Virus record (IMG/VR): IMGVR_UViG_3300035670_000026
Span: 85,818 to 149,817 of that record
Length of the DNA stretch: 64,000 nt
Reading direction: 5' to 3' (one strand)
From: a virus
A program made the translations under genes and the position numbers. A model generated the notes under the pieces. It saw only the letters and a list, made by a program, of their open reading frames with translations, was not told the origin of the DNA and did no database searches. Shown piece after piece: positions 34,715 to 44,342 of this stretch (the stretch's first letter is position 1; each line of letters starts with the position of its first letter).

Positions 34715-35636
34715 AAAACAACATACATTATGGGTTGAGAAACATCGTTCAGCAACACTGAATGATTATGTGGGGAATGAAAATATTAAAAAAACTATTC
34801 AACAATACCTAGATCAAAATGACATTCAGCATTTTATTTTCTTTGGCCCAGCTGGCACTGGTAAAACTACTCTTGCTAAGCTCATTGTTAATAATCTTGA
34901 TTGCGATTATCTCTATATTAACGCTTCCGACGAGCGTGGTATTGAAACTATTAGAGATAAAGTACAAGGTTTCGCATCAGTGGCTTCCTTCAAATCACTC
35001 AAAGTTATTATCTTGGATGAAGCAGATTTTCTCACAATCCAAGCGCAAGCATCGCTCCGAAACATAATTGAAACGTTTTCACGCACAACACGTTTTATTT
35101 TAACTTGTAATTTTGTTGAACGTATTATTGATCCTCTTCAATCACGTTGTCAAGTACTTAAAATTGTACCTCCTTCAAAATCTGATATTGCAAAACACGT
35201 TGCTAGTATTTTAGAACAAGAAGAAGTTGAATACGAAATTGATAATTTAAAAATTGTTGTAAATCAGTTTTACCCTGATCTTCGTAAAATGCTTAACACA
35301 CTTCAAATGAGTGTTAAGGATAACAAGATTGTAATTGATAAATCAATACTTGTTTCAAATAGTTATATAAATCAGGTATTGAAAGAATTACAACAAAAAT
35401 CACCTAACTGGAGAAATATTCGACAAATTATTGCTGATTCAAATTCTAGCGATTTTGACGAGTTATATAAGTTTTTATACGATTCAGCAAGTGAATTCGC
35501 CCCAGGTAATGAAGGTATGGTAGCTATTTATATAAACGAATATTCTTATCAATCACAATTTCGTATTGATAAAGAAATCAATTGTATGGCTTTGATTTCA
35601 CGTTTGATTGAATTAGCTAAACCTAAATTACTATGA
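34698..35636 (+). CDS. 44: Clamp loader large subunit, gp44-like
   Basis: A 312-residue AAA+ ATPase of the RFC small-subunit type. Walker A is FGPAGTGKTT near residues 50-58, Walker B ILDEADF, the arginine-finger motif is SRC, and a helical collar lies in the C-terminal third. It loads the gp45 ring with gp62. Codon use is clearly more C-ending over about 34880-35080, the ATPase core. Confidence 0.94.
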   Translation: MVNSSKKQHTLWVEKHRSATLNDYVGNENIKKTIQQYLDQNDIQHFIFFGPAGTGKTTLAKLIVNNLDCDYLYINASDERGIETIRDKVQGFASVASFKSLKVIILDEADFLTIQAQASLRNIIETFSRTTRFILTCNFVERIIDPLQSRCQVLKIVPPSKSDIAKHVASILEQEEVEYEIDNLKIVVNQFYPDLRKMLNTLQMSVKDNKIVIDKSILVSNSYINQVLKELQQKSPNWRNIRQIIADSNSSDFDELYKFLYDSASEFAPGNEGMVAIYINEYSYQSQFRIDKEINCMALISRLIELAKPKLL

Positions 35637-36037
35637 TGACTCTTCTAGCAACACATCCCGTTAAAAAATCTGACTTAGGTTTTCACGGAAATTTATTTGG
35701 AGGAAAATTAATGGCTTGGATTGATGCTGCAGCTGCTGCTTATGCAATGGAAGTTTGTCATAATCGTAGAATGGTTACAATTTCAATTGAGCAATGCATC
35801 TTTAAAAAACCAGCTAAAGAAGGATCGTTAGTTAAAATTTATGGTGAAGTAACAAAAATAGGAAACACTTCAATTGCTTTAAATCTTGAAGCTAGATCAT
35901 ATAATGTATACACATCTGAAGAATTAGTAGTTTTACATACAGGAATTACATTTGTTAGAATAGATGAAGATGGATCCCCAATTCCTATTTCAGAACAAGT
36001 AAAAAATAAATATAAAATTCCAACATCAAAGTTATGA
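35633..36037 (+). CDS. Acyl-CoA thioesterase, hotdog fold
   Basis: 134 residues with the YciA/ACOT-type hotdog signature GFHGNLFGGKLMAWIDAAA and a following VTISIEQCIFKKPAKEGSLV strand. It would hydrolyse acyl-CoA thioesters. This is an unusual activity for a phage and may redirect host lipid metabolism. It sits within the clamp loader genes and overlaps gp44 by four bases. Confidence 0.85.
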   Translation: MMTLLATHPVKKSDLGFHGNLFGGKLMAWIDAAAAAYAMEVCHNRRMVTISIEQCIFKKPAKEGSLVKIYGEVTKIGNTSIALNLEARSYNVYTSEELVVLHTGITFVRIDEDGSPIPISEQVKNKYKIPTSKL

Positions 36038-36246
36038 AACATTTTATAGTATATCTTTTAACTTGGATATCCAGTAACTTGTCCGTACCTTTTTGGATGA
36101 TAGGACATGTTCATTTAACTATGAATGTATACCAAGACATACATGAAATCCTTATGTCATTTGGTATGAATATTATTGTAGCAATAGGATTTTACTTAGA
36201 TTATAAAAAATATAAAAATGAGCAAACAACAACAAATGAATCTTAA
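36034..36246 (+). CDS. Small membrane protein
   Basis: Seventy residues with two hydrophobic helices (about 5-25 and 38-54) and a charged tail. It overlaps the thioesterase gene by four bases. Function unknown. Confidence 0.65.
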   Translation: MKHFIVYLLTWISSNLSVPFWMIGHVHLTMNVYQDIHEILMSFGMNIIVAIGFYLDYKKYKNEQTTTNES

Positions 36247-36463
36247 TATTGATATTAAGAACACTCGCCCTGTATTGTCACCTGAAGGCAATGCTGTATT
36301 TCAAGAAGGTGTAATCCTTCGTAAAGTATCTCGTTTTGTAACTGGTACTTCTGAAGATGGAATTATCCCAGTACCATGTTTCTTTGATGTAGTTACAGGT
36401 AAAGTATTAGTAGAATTGCTTCCTAAGGAATTAAGAGAAGAATTTGAAAATGACAATATTTGA
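36218..36463 (+). CDS. Hypothetical small protein before gp62
   Basis: 81 residues with ILRKVSRFVTGTSEDG and LVELLPKELREEFEND. It overlaps both neighbours. No firm homology; position between gp44 and gp62 suggests a replication-linked role. Confidence 0.65.
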   Translation: MSKQQQMNLNIDIKNTRPVLSPEGNAVFQEGVILRKVSRFVTGTSEDGIIPVPCFFDVVTGKVLVELLPKELREEFENDNI

Positions 36464-36872
36464 TTGGTTAAATCAAATCACCTACGATAAAAAATCTTGG
36501 GAAGATTTCACAGAAGATCAACAAGAATCGTTCAATTCTTACATGGTTCATAGATTTTTAAGTATGTATGAGGGATATATTGATATAACAAATGTCGTCC
36601 AAAAATTCCCTCTTACTGAAAAAAAATTAATTTATAACACTTATCGCTCCATGATTCCCAAGAAAAAAATCTTCCTTAAGTATGTAAAAAATCAAAAGAA
36701 AAACACTTACGATAACCTATTAAAATATGTAGCTGACTATTATCAATGTAGTCTAGGAGAAGCAGAAGAATATATTGATATTATTCGTGAAGCTGGTGTA
36801 AGAGGTATACTTTGGGAAATGGGAATAAACGAAAAAGAAACTGAAAAATTAATTAAACAAGCAAAGTTATGA
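36444..36872 (+). CDS. 62: Clamp loader small subunit, gp62-like
   Basis: 142 residues, helical, with FDWLNQITYDKKSW, MVHRFLSMYEGYIDITN and YRSMIPKKKIFLKYVKN, matching the pattern of gp62 proteins in marine T4-like phages. It would stiffen the gp44 assembly during clamp loading. A second start at 36450 is equally good. In T4 this gene follows 44 directly; here two short genes and a thioesterase gene are inserted. Confidence 0.72.
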   Translation: MKMTIFDWLNQITYDKKSWEDFTEDQQESFNSYMVHRFLSMYEGYIDITNVVQKFPLTEKKLIYNTYRSMIPKKKIFLKYVKNQKKNTYDNLLKYVADYYQCSLGEAEEYIDIIREAGVRGILWEMGINEKETEKLIKQAKL

Positions 36873-37093
36873 ATATGAGAAATACAATCCTATCAGCAGT
36901 ATACAAACATGCTGAAGGACACATCGCAAAACACAAAGCGAATATTGAAGTTTATCTCCACCAACCAGTTGGAATCGGAGAACATTCAGATATTATTGAA
37001 GCAATAGAAATTGAACTTAAAGCTATTGCTGAATATCAAGATCAGATTGAAATTTTAAATTTATATTTTCCATTAGACAAAAAAATTATTTAA
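36869..37093 (+). CDS. Hypothetical helical protein
   Basis: 74 residues, helical, with HAEGHIAKHKANIEVYLHQP and EHSDIIEAIEIELKAIAEYQ. This looks like a conserved phage type of unknown function. It starts in an AAGTTATG context over the previous stop. Confidence 0.65.
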   Translation: MNMRNTILSAVYKHAEGHIAKHKANIEVYLHQPVGIGEHSDIIEAIEIELKAIAEYQDQIEILNLYFPLDKKII

Positions 37094-37096
37094 GTT

Positions 37097-37471
37097 ATGA
37101 CTACTAAAAAAGATCACGATCACACAGGAGGCAGTAAAGCTGTTGCTGATTTTGAAAAAACATACCCAACACTAGCACAAGCTTGGAAAGAAACCCAAGA
37201 TGAACAATATATTTTGTTTGCTAGAAAAATGATGGATTATGGACTTTCAAATATTGCTTTAGGTACAAATCTAGAAGAACCAGAAGATATTGAGTTATCT
37301 CTAACAGGGATTTGGCTTCGTGTTAATGATAAAATCAATCGTTTAAAAAATTTACTAAAACGTAAAGGAAAAAATTACGTTGAAGATGAACCAATGATTG
37401 ATAGCTTTCTTGATATTGCTAATTATGGTATTATTGCTATGTTAGTAATGAAAGGTAAGTGGAAAAAATAA
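37097..37471 (+). CDS. Nmad1/DUF1599-like nucleotide modification-associated protein
   Basis: 124 residues with MMDYGLSNIALGTNLE, GIWLRVNDKINRLKNLL and a final DIANYGIIAMLVMKGKW, similar to DUF1599, a domain associated with modified-nucleotide pathways. It may act on nucleotides tied to the 7-deazaguanine modification. The family call is from memory of the motif pattern. Confidence 0.6.
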   Translation: MTTKKDHDHTGGSKAVADFEKTYPTLAQAWKETQDEQYILFARKMMDYGLSNIALGTNLEEPEDIELSLTGIWLRVNDKINRLKNLLKRKGKNYVEDEPMIDSFLDIANYGIIAMLVMKGKWKK

Positions 37472-37475
37472 AGTT

Positions 37476-38429
37476 TTGGCTAAAAAGAAAAAAGTCCCTC
37501 AAATTGTAAAGCAGATTAAGAATCAACCTTTACGAGAAATGAATTATGCCTTTGAAAAGGCGATTTCATATAGCCAATTTTCTGTATTTCAATCGTGTCC
37601 ACGTAAATGGGCTTTACAATATAGAGATGGTTTTTACACGTCTGAATCATCAATTCACATGACTTTCGGTACGGCATTACACGAAACTTTACAACATTAT
37701 ATAACAACTATATACGAAGTTAGTGGTGCTGCTGCTGATAGAATTGATTTAAAAGAATATTTTGAAGAACGATTTAGAGAAACTTATCTAAAAGATTACA
37801 AATCTAATAAAAATACCCACTTTAGCAATTCAGTCGAAATGAATGAATTTTTTGAAGATGGATTAGCTATTTTAGATTTTGTAAAGAAAAAACGAAGCGG
37901 TTATTTTGGTAAAAGAGGTTGGCACTTAGTAGGATGTGAATTACCACTTGTAGTTACTCCAAATCCTAAATATTCAAATATTTTATATAAAGGTTATTTA
38001 GATGTTGTTTTATACAATGAAACTCTAAATAAAATAAAAATTCTAGATATTAAAACCTCAACTAGAGGATGGACTGATAAAGAAAAAAAAGATGAAATAA
38101 AACAATTTCAACTTGTTCTTTATAAAAAATTCTTTAGCCAACAATTTAACATTCCCATTGAAGATATTGATGTAGAGTTCTTTATTGTACGAAGAAAAAT
38201 TTGGGAAAACTCAGAATTTAATATTGGTAGGATACAAGAATTTAAACCAGCTTCAGGTAAAGTAAAATTAAACAAAGCATATAATGCTATTAATGAGTTT
38301 ATAGGAGAAGCATTTAATACAGACGGTTCTCACAATTCTAGAAACCATCAACCACAACCCTCAGCTTATAATTGTAGATTTTGTCCTTTTAAAGATAATA
38401 AAGAACTTTGTGATAAAGAAGTGTTTTAG
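37476..38429 (+). CDS. PD-(D/E)XK nuclease, Cas4/RecB-like
   Basis: 317 residues. FQSCPRKW holds the first Cys, TFGTALHE the conserved His/Glu, and YLDVVLYN with ILDIKTS the catalytic Asp and D-x-K. The C-terminal NCRFCPFKDNKELC gives the other Cys of a likely 4Fe-4S cluster. It is probably a DNA exonuclease for recombination or host DNA breakdown. The start is TTG, in the same AAGTT context used by ATG starts; the first ATG is at 37542. Confidence 0.82.
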   Translation: MAKKKKVPQIVKQIKNQPLREMNYAFEKAISYSQFSVFQSCPRKWALQYRDGFYTSESSIHMTFGTALHETLQHYITTIYEVSGAAADRIDLKEYFEERFRETYLKDYKSNKNTHFSNSVEMNEFFEDGLAILDFVKKKRSGYFGKRGWHLVGCELPLVVTPNPKYSNILYKGYLDVVLYNETLNKIKILDIKTSTRGWTDKEKKDEIKQFQLVLYKKFFSQQFNIPIEDIDVEFFIVRRKIWENSEFNIGRIQEFKPASGKVKLNKAYNAINEFIGEAFNTDGSHNSRNHQPQPSAYNCRFCPFKDNKELCDKEVF

Positions 38430-38474
38430 AAGAATCCTAATATATTTATATACGATAATTAATTAATAAAAGCT

Positions 38475-38660
38475 ATGGAAAAAAAAGATATGACGTTAAC
38501 AAGCGTAAAAGTTAAAAGCGACTTGTTTGACAACTTTAAAATTGCTTGTGTTAAGTATAAATTTTCTCTACAAAAACTTGCTGATCGCACTATTCATTTG
38601 TATCTTACTGATGAAGATTTTAGAAAAAAAGTACACAACCACAACAATTTAGACATTTAA
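38475..38660 (+). CDS. Ribbon-helix-helix-like small protein
   Basis: 61 residues: a short strand (TLTSVKVKSDLF) followed by two helices (NFKIACVKYKFSLQKLADRT), the plan of an RHH DNA-binding protein. It could be a transcriptional regulator. The family call is tentative. Confidence 0.6.
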   Translation: MEKKDMTLTSVKVKSDLFDNFKIACVKYKFSLQKLADRTIHLYLTDEDFRKKVHNHNNLDI

Positions 38661-38680
38661 TAAAAATTTAAAAAAGTTAT

Positions 38681-40126
38681 ATGAACAATAGTTTTGCTTA
38701 TCTGCCACCAGAGCAGCGTAAAAAAATTTTACTTATTACAGACGATATCAGAGCACACTCAGGCGTAGCTACTGTTTCTAGGGAAATTGTAATTCACACC
38801 GCCCATCACTTTAATTGGGTAAATGTTGGAGGTTCTATTAAACATCCAGATGCTGGTAAACGATTTGATTTATCTCAATCAACCAATGAACAACTTGGAA
38901 TTACTGATTCTTCAGTAATTGTATATCCTGTTCACGAATATGGAGGACCAGATTTAATCCGTCAACTTATTGATATTGAAAAACCAGATGCTATAATGTT
39001 GGTTACAGACCCACGTTATTTTGTTTGGTTATTCATGATGGAAAATGAAATCCGTAAAAATATTCCTATTACTTATCTTAACATTTGGGATGATTATCCA
39101 GCACCTTTGTATAATAAAGCATTTTATGAAGCGTGTGATTTGTTGATGGGTATCTCTAAACAAACTGTAAATATTAATCAAATTGTTTTAGGGAATAAAT
39201 CGAAAAATAAAATTTTACGTTATGTTCCTCATGGTTTGAATAGTGATATTATGTCTCCCATTACTTCTGAAAATACAGAAAAATGGAATCATTTACAGGA
39301 ATTTAAGAAAAATTTGTTTGGTGGTAAAGAATATGATTTTGTTTTATTTTTTAATTCTAGAAATATTCGCCGTAAACAAATTCCTGATACAATGTTAGCT
39401 TACAAGTACTTTATTGATAAATTACCTGTTGAAAAAGCTAAAAAATGTGCTTTAGTTCTTCATACCGAATTAGTAACAGAACATGGAACGGATTTGTTAG
39501 CCATTCAAGAATTATTCTTAAATGGAGATCAGTATAATGTAATTTTTACTAATAAAGTATTTAACACATACGAAATGAGTTTACTTTATAATAGTACTGA
39601 TTGTCAAATTCTTTTAACATCTAATGAGGGTTGGGGATTAAGCATTACAGAAGCTATTTTATGTGGTAATCCAATAATTGCTAATGTAACAGGAGGTATG
39701 CAAGACCAAATGCGTTTTGAAGATGAAGAAGGTAATTGGTTTACTCCATCACCTGAAATTCCTTCAAACCATACTGGACGATATAAAAAACATGGTAAAT
39801 GGGCTTTCCCAGTATTCCCTACTAATCGTTCAATTCAGGGTTCTCCTCAAACACCTTATATTTGGGATGATAGATGCCGATCCGAAGATGCAGCTGAACA
39901 AATTATGAATGTTTATAATTTAGGAAGCAAAGACAGAAAAGAAGCTGGTTTGGCTGGTCGTGAATGGGCTTTAAACGAAGCCGGATTTACCATGACTAAA
40001 CAAGCTGAAAGAGTTATTGAAGCATTTGATACTTTATTTGAAAATTGGACTCCAAGAGAAAAATTTGAGTTCATTAATGTAAATGAAGTAGAAGATAGAA
40101 TTGTTAAACACGAATTGTTATATTAA
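38681..40126 (+). CDS. Glycosyltransferase, GT-B fold (GT4-like)
   Basis: 481 residues with two Rossmann-like halves. The C-terminal half has STDCQILLTSNEGWGLSI followed by EAILCGNPIIA, the nucleotide-sugar motif of GT4 enzymes. It is the first gene of the glycan island and is paired with a second GT-B enzyme one base downstream. Confidence 0.85.
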   Translation: MNNSFAYLPPEQRKKILLITDDIRAHSGVATVSREIVIHTAHHFNWVNVGGSIKHPDAGKRFDLSQSTNEQLGITDSSVIVYPVHEYGGPDLIRQLIDIEKPDAIMLVTDPRYFVWLFMMENEIRKNIPITYLNIWDDYPAPLYNKAFYEACDLLMGISKQTVNINQIVLGNKSKNKILRYVPHGLNSDIMSPITSENTEKWNHLQEFKKNLFGGKEYDFVLFFNSRNIRRKQIPDTMLAYKYFIDKLPVEKAKKCALVLHTELVTEHGTDLLAIQELFLNGDQYNVIFTNKVFNTYEMSLLYNSTDCQILLTSNEGWGLSITEAILCGNPIIANVTGGMQDQMRFEDEEGNWFTPSPEIPSNHTGRYKKHGKWAFPVFPTNRSIQGSPQTPYIWDDRCRSEDAAEQIMNVYNLGSKDRKEAGLAGREWALNEAGFTMTKQAERVIEAFDTLFENWTPREKFEFINVNEVEDRIVKHELLY

Positions 40127-40127
40127 T

Positions 40128-41420
40128 ATGAAACCGTTATTTGTAATAAGTTCTCCTTTCGACACATACAGTGGTTATGGTGCTCGTTCTAGAGATTTGA
40201 TTAAAGCTATTGTCGAAACTGACAAATATAATGTAAGACTACTATCTCAGAGATGGGGTATTACACCATTTGGATTTTGTAAAGATAATCCTGAATGGAA
40301 GTTCCTTTATGATTTAACATTACCAAACAATCAACTTCCCAAACAACCAGAAATTTGGGCTCAAGTAACCATCCCAAATGAATTCCAACCTGTTGGAAAA
40401 TACAATATTGGATTTACTGCTGGTATTGAAACTACGTTGTGTGCTGGAGATTGGATTGAAGGAATGAATAGAATGGATATCAACTTTGTATCCTCAGAAC
40501 ATTCGAAAAAAGTATTCCAAGAAACAACTTTTGAAAAAAGAAATAAACATACTAATGCTTTAGAAGGTAATGTTAAATTAGAAAAACCTATTGAAGTATT
40601 ATTTGAAGGAGCAAATATTAATATCTACAAACCAGATGATAGACCTTGTTTAATTGATTTTAATATTCCTGAAAAATTTGCTTATTTATTTGTTGGTCAT
40701 TGGATTAATGGAGATTTAGGTGAAGATCGAAAAAATGTAGGTTTGTTAATTAAAGCGTTTTATGAAACATTTAAAAACAAAACTAACAAACCAGCACTTA
40801 TTTTAAAAACATCTCAAGCTGGTTCTTCATATGTTGACAGAGAAGAAATTCTTAAAAAAATTAGACAAATCCGTAAAACAGTAAATTCTAAAAATCTTCC
40901 TAATGTTTATTTACTTCATGGTGAATTTACAGATGAAGAAATGAATTCACTTTATAACCATTCTAAGGTAAAAGCGATGATTAGTTTAACTAAAGGTGAA
41001 GGTTTTGGACGCCCATTACTTGAATTTACTTTAAATAAAAAACCATTAATTACTACAGGTTGGTCGGGACAAATGGATTTTCTTAATCCTGAATTTACTA
41101 CTTTGATTGGAGGTCAATTAACTAATGTTCATCCAAGTTCTGTTAATCAATGGTTGTTAGCTGAAAGCCAATGGTTATCTCCCGACCACGGACAAATTGG
41201 ACATTTCTTAAAAGATGTTTTTGAAAACTATAAAAACTATACTGATGGAGCTAAACGTCAAGCATTTTATAGCAAAACAAACTTTAGTTGGGATAAAATG
41301 AAGGAAAAATTAGCTGATTTTTTAACAAAAAATGTTCCTGAATTTCCTGCTGAAGTAAAATTAAAAATGCCTTCAATGAAAAAAATTGAATTACCTAAAT
41401 TAGAAAAAATAAATGGATAA
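40128..41420 (+). CDS. Glycosyltransferase, GT-B fold
   Basis: 430 residues. N-terminal half opens FVISSPFDTYSGYGARSRDL; the C-terminal half has VKAMISLTKGEGFGRPLLE, the donor-binding motif. The start at 40128 follows the previous stop by one base; an earlier in-frame ATG is inside the upstream gene. Donor and acceptor unknown. Confidence 0.85.
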   Translation: MKPLFVISSPFDTYSGYGARSRDLIKAIVETDKYNVRLLSQRWGITPFGFCKDNPEWKFLYDLTLPNNQLPKQPEIWAQVTIPNEFQPVGKYNIGFTAGIETTLCAGDWIEGMNRMDINFVSSEHSKKVFQETTFEKRNKHTNALEGNVKLEKPIEVLFEGANINIYKPDDRPCLIDFNIPEKFAYLFVGHWINGDLGEDRKNVGLLIKAFYETFKNKTNKPALILKTSQAGSSYVDREEILKKIRQIRKTVNSKNLPNVYLLHGEFTDEEMNSLYNHSKVKAMISLTKGEGFGRPLLEFTLNKKPLITTGWSGQMDFLNPEFTTLIGGQLTNVHPSSVNQWLLAESQWLSPDHGQIGHFLKDVFENYKNYTDGAKRQAFYSKTNFSWDKMKEKLADFLTKNVPEFPAEVKLKMPSMKKIELPKLEKING

Positions 41421-41868
41421 CCTAATTAATTGCACTCGTTGTGGTTCTGATGCTTGTTATATAGATGAAGTAAATCAGGATATTAAAACTTATTTTTGTT
41501 ATGGATGCGGTTTTCAAACTAATTCATTAATGAAAGTAGGAGAATCATTTTATGAAGAACAAATAAATATTTTACCTGAACTCTATAAAGACTTAATGGT
41601 TGAAGACCAAGATGGTAAAATTTGGATGCCCTCAACTATAAATTTACCTCAACAAGGTATGATTTTTGCTAATGGGTCTGATTCAAGAAATTGGGGATGG
41701 TCAGCAGTAAAAGCTGTTCCTGTTAGTGAAGAAGAAAAAGAAAAATATCCTATTCCTGGTAAAAAAGGAGAATTTTATGAATGGAGAATGGATATGACTA
41801 CTATAAAAAACTTTGTTGAACGTGATTTTATAGATGCTCTTTCGTACATTGGAGTTTTACCGGAATAA
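41413..41868 (+). CDS. Zinc-ribbon protein
   Basis: 151 residues. The first 35 have two CxxC pairs (CTRCG and CYGCG), a zinc ribbon; the rest is mixed alpha/beta with NWGWSAVKAVPVSEEEKEKY. No known function. It overlaps the glycosyltransferase gene by eight bases. Confidence 0.7.
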   Translation: MDNLINCTRCGSDACYIDEVNQDIKTYFCYGCGFQTNSLMKVGESFYEEQINILPELYKDLMVEDQDGKIWMPSTINLPQQGMIFANGSDSRNWGWSAVKAVPVSEEEKEKYPIPGKKGEFYEWRMDMTTIKNFVERDFIDALSYIGVLPE

Positions 41869-41879
41869 AATATAATAAT

Positions 41880-43019
41880 ATGAAAAAAATATGGTACGCC
41901 CCTTATAAATTTGAATCTTATGGGGAAGAAGAAATCAAAGCTGTAGAAGAATCACTCCGTTCAGGATGGTTAGGTGGACAAGGTCCTAAATCAGTTGAAT
42001 TTGAAGAAAAAATTGCTAAGCGATTTGGTAAAAAATATGGTATATTTGTCAACTCAGGTTCATCTGCATGTTTATTAGCTATTGCTGCTTTAAATTTACC
42101 TAAAGGGTGTAAAATTATTACTCCATCCTGTACATTTTCAACAACATTAGCTCCTATCCTTCAACTTGGTTACAAACCAGTATTTGTAGATGTAGGATTA
42201 GATGACTATGTAGCTAATATTGACCAAGTAGTAGCAGCTATAACTCCAGACGTAAAAGCAATTATGTTACCTAACTTAATTGGTAATAAACCAGATTGGA
42301 AACGTTTGAAACAAGAAATTAAATTATTAGGTAGAACTGATATTATCTTGATTGAAGATTCAGCTGATACAATTACAGAGACTCAAGAATCAGATGTTGC
42401 TACAACTAGCTTTTATGCCTCACATGTAATTACAGCTGGTGGGGTAGGAGGAATGGTAATGTTTAATGATAAAAAGCATGTTGCTTTAGCATTACAATAT
42501 CGTGATTGGGGTCGTTTAGGTGATGATTCAGAAATCATGGATGATCGTTTTAATCATATAGTAGATGGTATTCCTTACGATCATAAATTCTTATACTCAG
42601 TTCTAGGATATCATATGAAAGCGAGTGAAATGAATGCTGCTTTTGGTTTGGTTCAACTTCATCGCTTTGAAAAATTTGAACAAATTCGTAGAGCAAATAT
42701 TGAACGTTACATTGAAAATCTTCAAGGTGTAGGCGATTTGATTCTACCAGATGATTCAATTAAACCAAATTGGTTAGCTATTCCTCTTCAAACAGAACGT
42801 CGTTTTGAATTGCTTACTTTCCTAGAAAATAACAACATTCAAACCCGTGTTACATTTGCGGGTAACGTAACTCGCCACCCAGCTTATAGAGAATTCTTAC
42901 AAGATTTTAAAAATGCTGATACTATTATGAAAAATGGCTTCTTATTAGGTGCACACCATGGAATGACTATTGAAGATGTAGATTACGTTTGTGATAAAAT
43001 CAAGGAATTCTTTGCTTAA
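41880..43019 (+). CDS. DegT-family PLP enzyme, 3-dehydratase-like
   Basis: 379 residues of the DegT/DnrJ/EryC1/StrS fold, with NSGSSACLLAIAAL and IEDSADT for PLP binding. The lysine that binds PLP in the aminotransferases is replaced by His182 (SFYASHVITAGG), as in ColD and RfbH/E1, which remove a 3-hydroxyl instead of transferring an amino group. It may therefore help make a 3-deoxysugar. A standard aminotransferase role is unlikely without the lysine. Confidence 0.8.
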   Translation: MKKIWYAPYKFESYGEEEIKAVEESLRSGWLGGQGPKSVEFEEKIAKRFGKKYGIFVNSGSSACLLAIAALNLPKGCKIITPSCTFSTTLAPILQLGYKPVFVDVGLDDYVANIDQVVAAITPDVKAIMLPNLIGNKPDWKRLKQEIKLLGRTDIILIEDSADTITETQESDVATTSFYASHVITAGGVGGMVMFNDKKHVALALQYRDWGRLGDDSEIMDDRFNHIVDGIPYDHKFLYSVLGYHMKASEMNAAFGLVQLHRFEKFEQIRRANIERYIENLQGVGDLILPDDSIKPNWLAIPLQTERRFELLTFLENNNIQTRVTFAGNVTRHPAYREFLQDFKNADTIMKNGFLLGAHHGMTIEDVDYVCDKIKEFFA

Positions 43020-43711
43020 TGAAAGCAGTAATTTTAGGAAATGGAATACTAGGTAATGAATTAGCCAAACAAACAGGGTGGGATATTTTATCCCGCTCTG
43101 TTAATGGCATTGATTTAACTGATATTACTACTTGGGCCCATAAATTACTTCCTTATGATACTATTATTAATTGTATAGCTTACACTAATACTTACGATAA
43201 TAATAAAACTAAACATTGGGATACTAATTATAAAGCAGTTGTTGAATTAATGGATTATTGTAATAATCATTATAAAAAACTAGTTCATGTTTCAACTGAT
43301 TATGTCTATGCTAATTCAATTGGAACTCCAGATGAAGAAGGAGTACCGGTACATCAATCAACTTACTATGCTTATACAAAATTACTAGCTGATGGTTATA
43401 TTGAGTTAAAAGGTAAAAATTATTTAATTTTACGAGGAACTCATAAACCTACTCCATTCCCTTATGAGGGTGCTTGGACAAATCACTTAGGTAATTTTGA
43501 TTATATTAATGTAATTGTTGATTTTTATATCAAATTGATAAAAAAAGATGCTAAAGGTATCTTTAATGTTGGTACTAAGTTTAAAAGTATGTATCGTTTA
43601 GCAAGAGAGACAAATCCAAATGTTAAACCTATACTTAACAATGATATTAGAGTCCCGCTAGATGTAAATATGAATGTTTCAAAATTAAATAAATTTTTAT
43701 ATGAAGATTAG
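43019..43711 (+). CDS. NAD(P)-dependent sugar reductase, RmlD-like
   Basis: 230 residues of the extended SDR type: N-terminal GNGILGNELA nucleotide-binding loop, HVSTDYVY and YYAYTKLLAD (Tyr-x3-Lys). Resembles dTDP-4-dehydrorhamnose reductase but is shorter. It starts on the last base of the DegT stop codon. Confidence 0.75.
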   Translation: MKAVILGNGILGNELAKQTGWDILSRSVNGIDLTDITTWAHKLLPYDTIINCIAYTNTYDNNKTKHWDTNYKAVVELMDYCNNHYKKLVHVSTDYVYANSIGTPDEEGVPVHQSTYYAYTKLLADGYIELKGKNYLILRGTHKPTPFPYEGAWTNHLGNFDYINVIVDFYIKLIKKDAKGIFNVGTKFKSMYRLARETNPNVKPILNNDIRVPLDVNMNVSKLNKFLYED

Positions 43712-44342
43712 TTATGCTATTTTAACTCACAATGAAGGTGAGTACATTGCCGAATTACTTACGTTATTAACCACATATAAGCGTGATATAGACGAAATTG
43801 TTGTAGTTGACGATTACTCTACTGATGAAAAAACCAAGTTTATATTAAACGATCTTAAAGATTTAATTAAACTTGAATATAGAACTTTTGATGGCGACCA
43901 TACTCAAAAGAATTATTTAAATAGTTTATGTAGTGGAGATTATATTCTTCAACTTGATGCTGATGAATTAGTTAAACCTGAGTTTTTAGAAATGCTTCCT
44001 GAATTATTGGAGGAAAATCAAGAAACAGATTTGTTTATTATGCCTCGTATCAATACAGTAGAAGGATTAACTCCTGAATATATTCAAAAATGGAGATGGA
44101 ATGTAAATGAAAAAGGATGGGTTAACTTTCCTGATTGGCAAATGCGTCTTTATAGAAATTGTGATTGGGTAAAATGGGATGGTTTGCTTCATAGTAAAAT
44201 TGAAGGACATAAAACATATGTTTTCTTACCTGCTGAAGAGTTATTTTGTATAATTCATCCTAAACAATTAGATAGGCAAGTTGAACAAAACGACTTATAT
44301 GATAAAATTGAACAAAATGGAAGAAGTAAATATAAAGTATGA
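43701..44342 (+). CDS. Glycosyltransferase family 2
   Basis: 213 residues, GT-A fold. ILTHNEGEYIAELLTLL opens the domain, VVDDYSTD and LQLDADELV (DxD) follow. It overlaps both neighbours. Substrate unknown. Confidence 0.85.
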   Translation: MKISYAILTHNEGEYIAELLTLLTTYKRDIDEIVVVDDYSTDEKTKFILNDLKDLIKLEYRTFDGDHTQKNYLNSLCSGDYILQLDADELVKPEFLEMLPELLEENQETDLFIMPRINTVEGLTPEYIQKWRWNVNEKGWVNFPDWQMRLYRNCDWVKWDGLLHSKIEGHKTYVFLPAEELFCIIHPKQLDRQVEQNDLYDKIEQNGRSKYKV

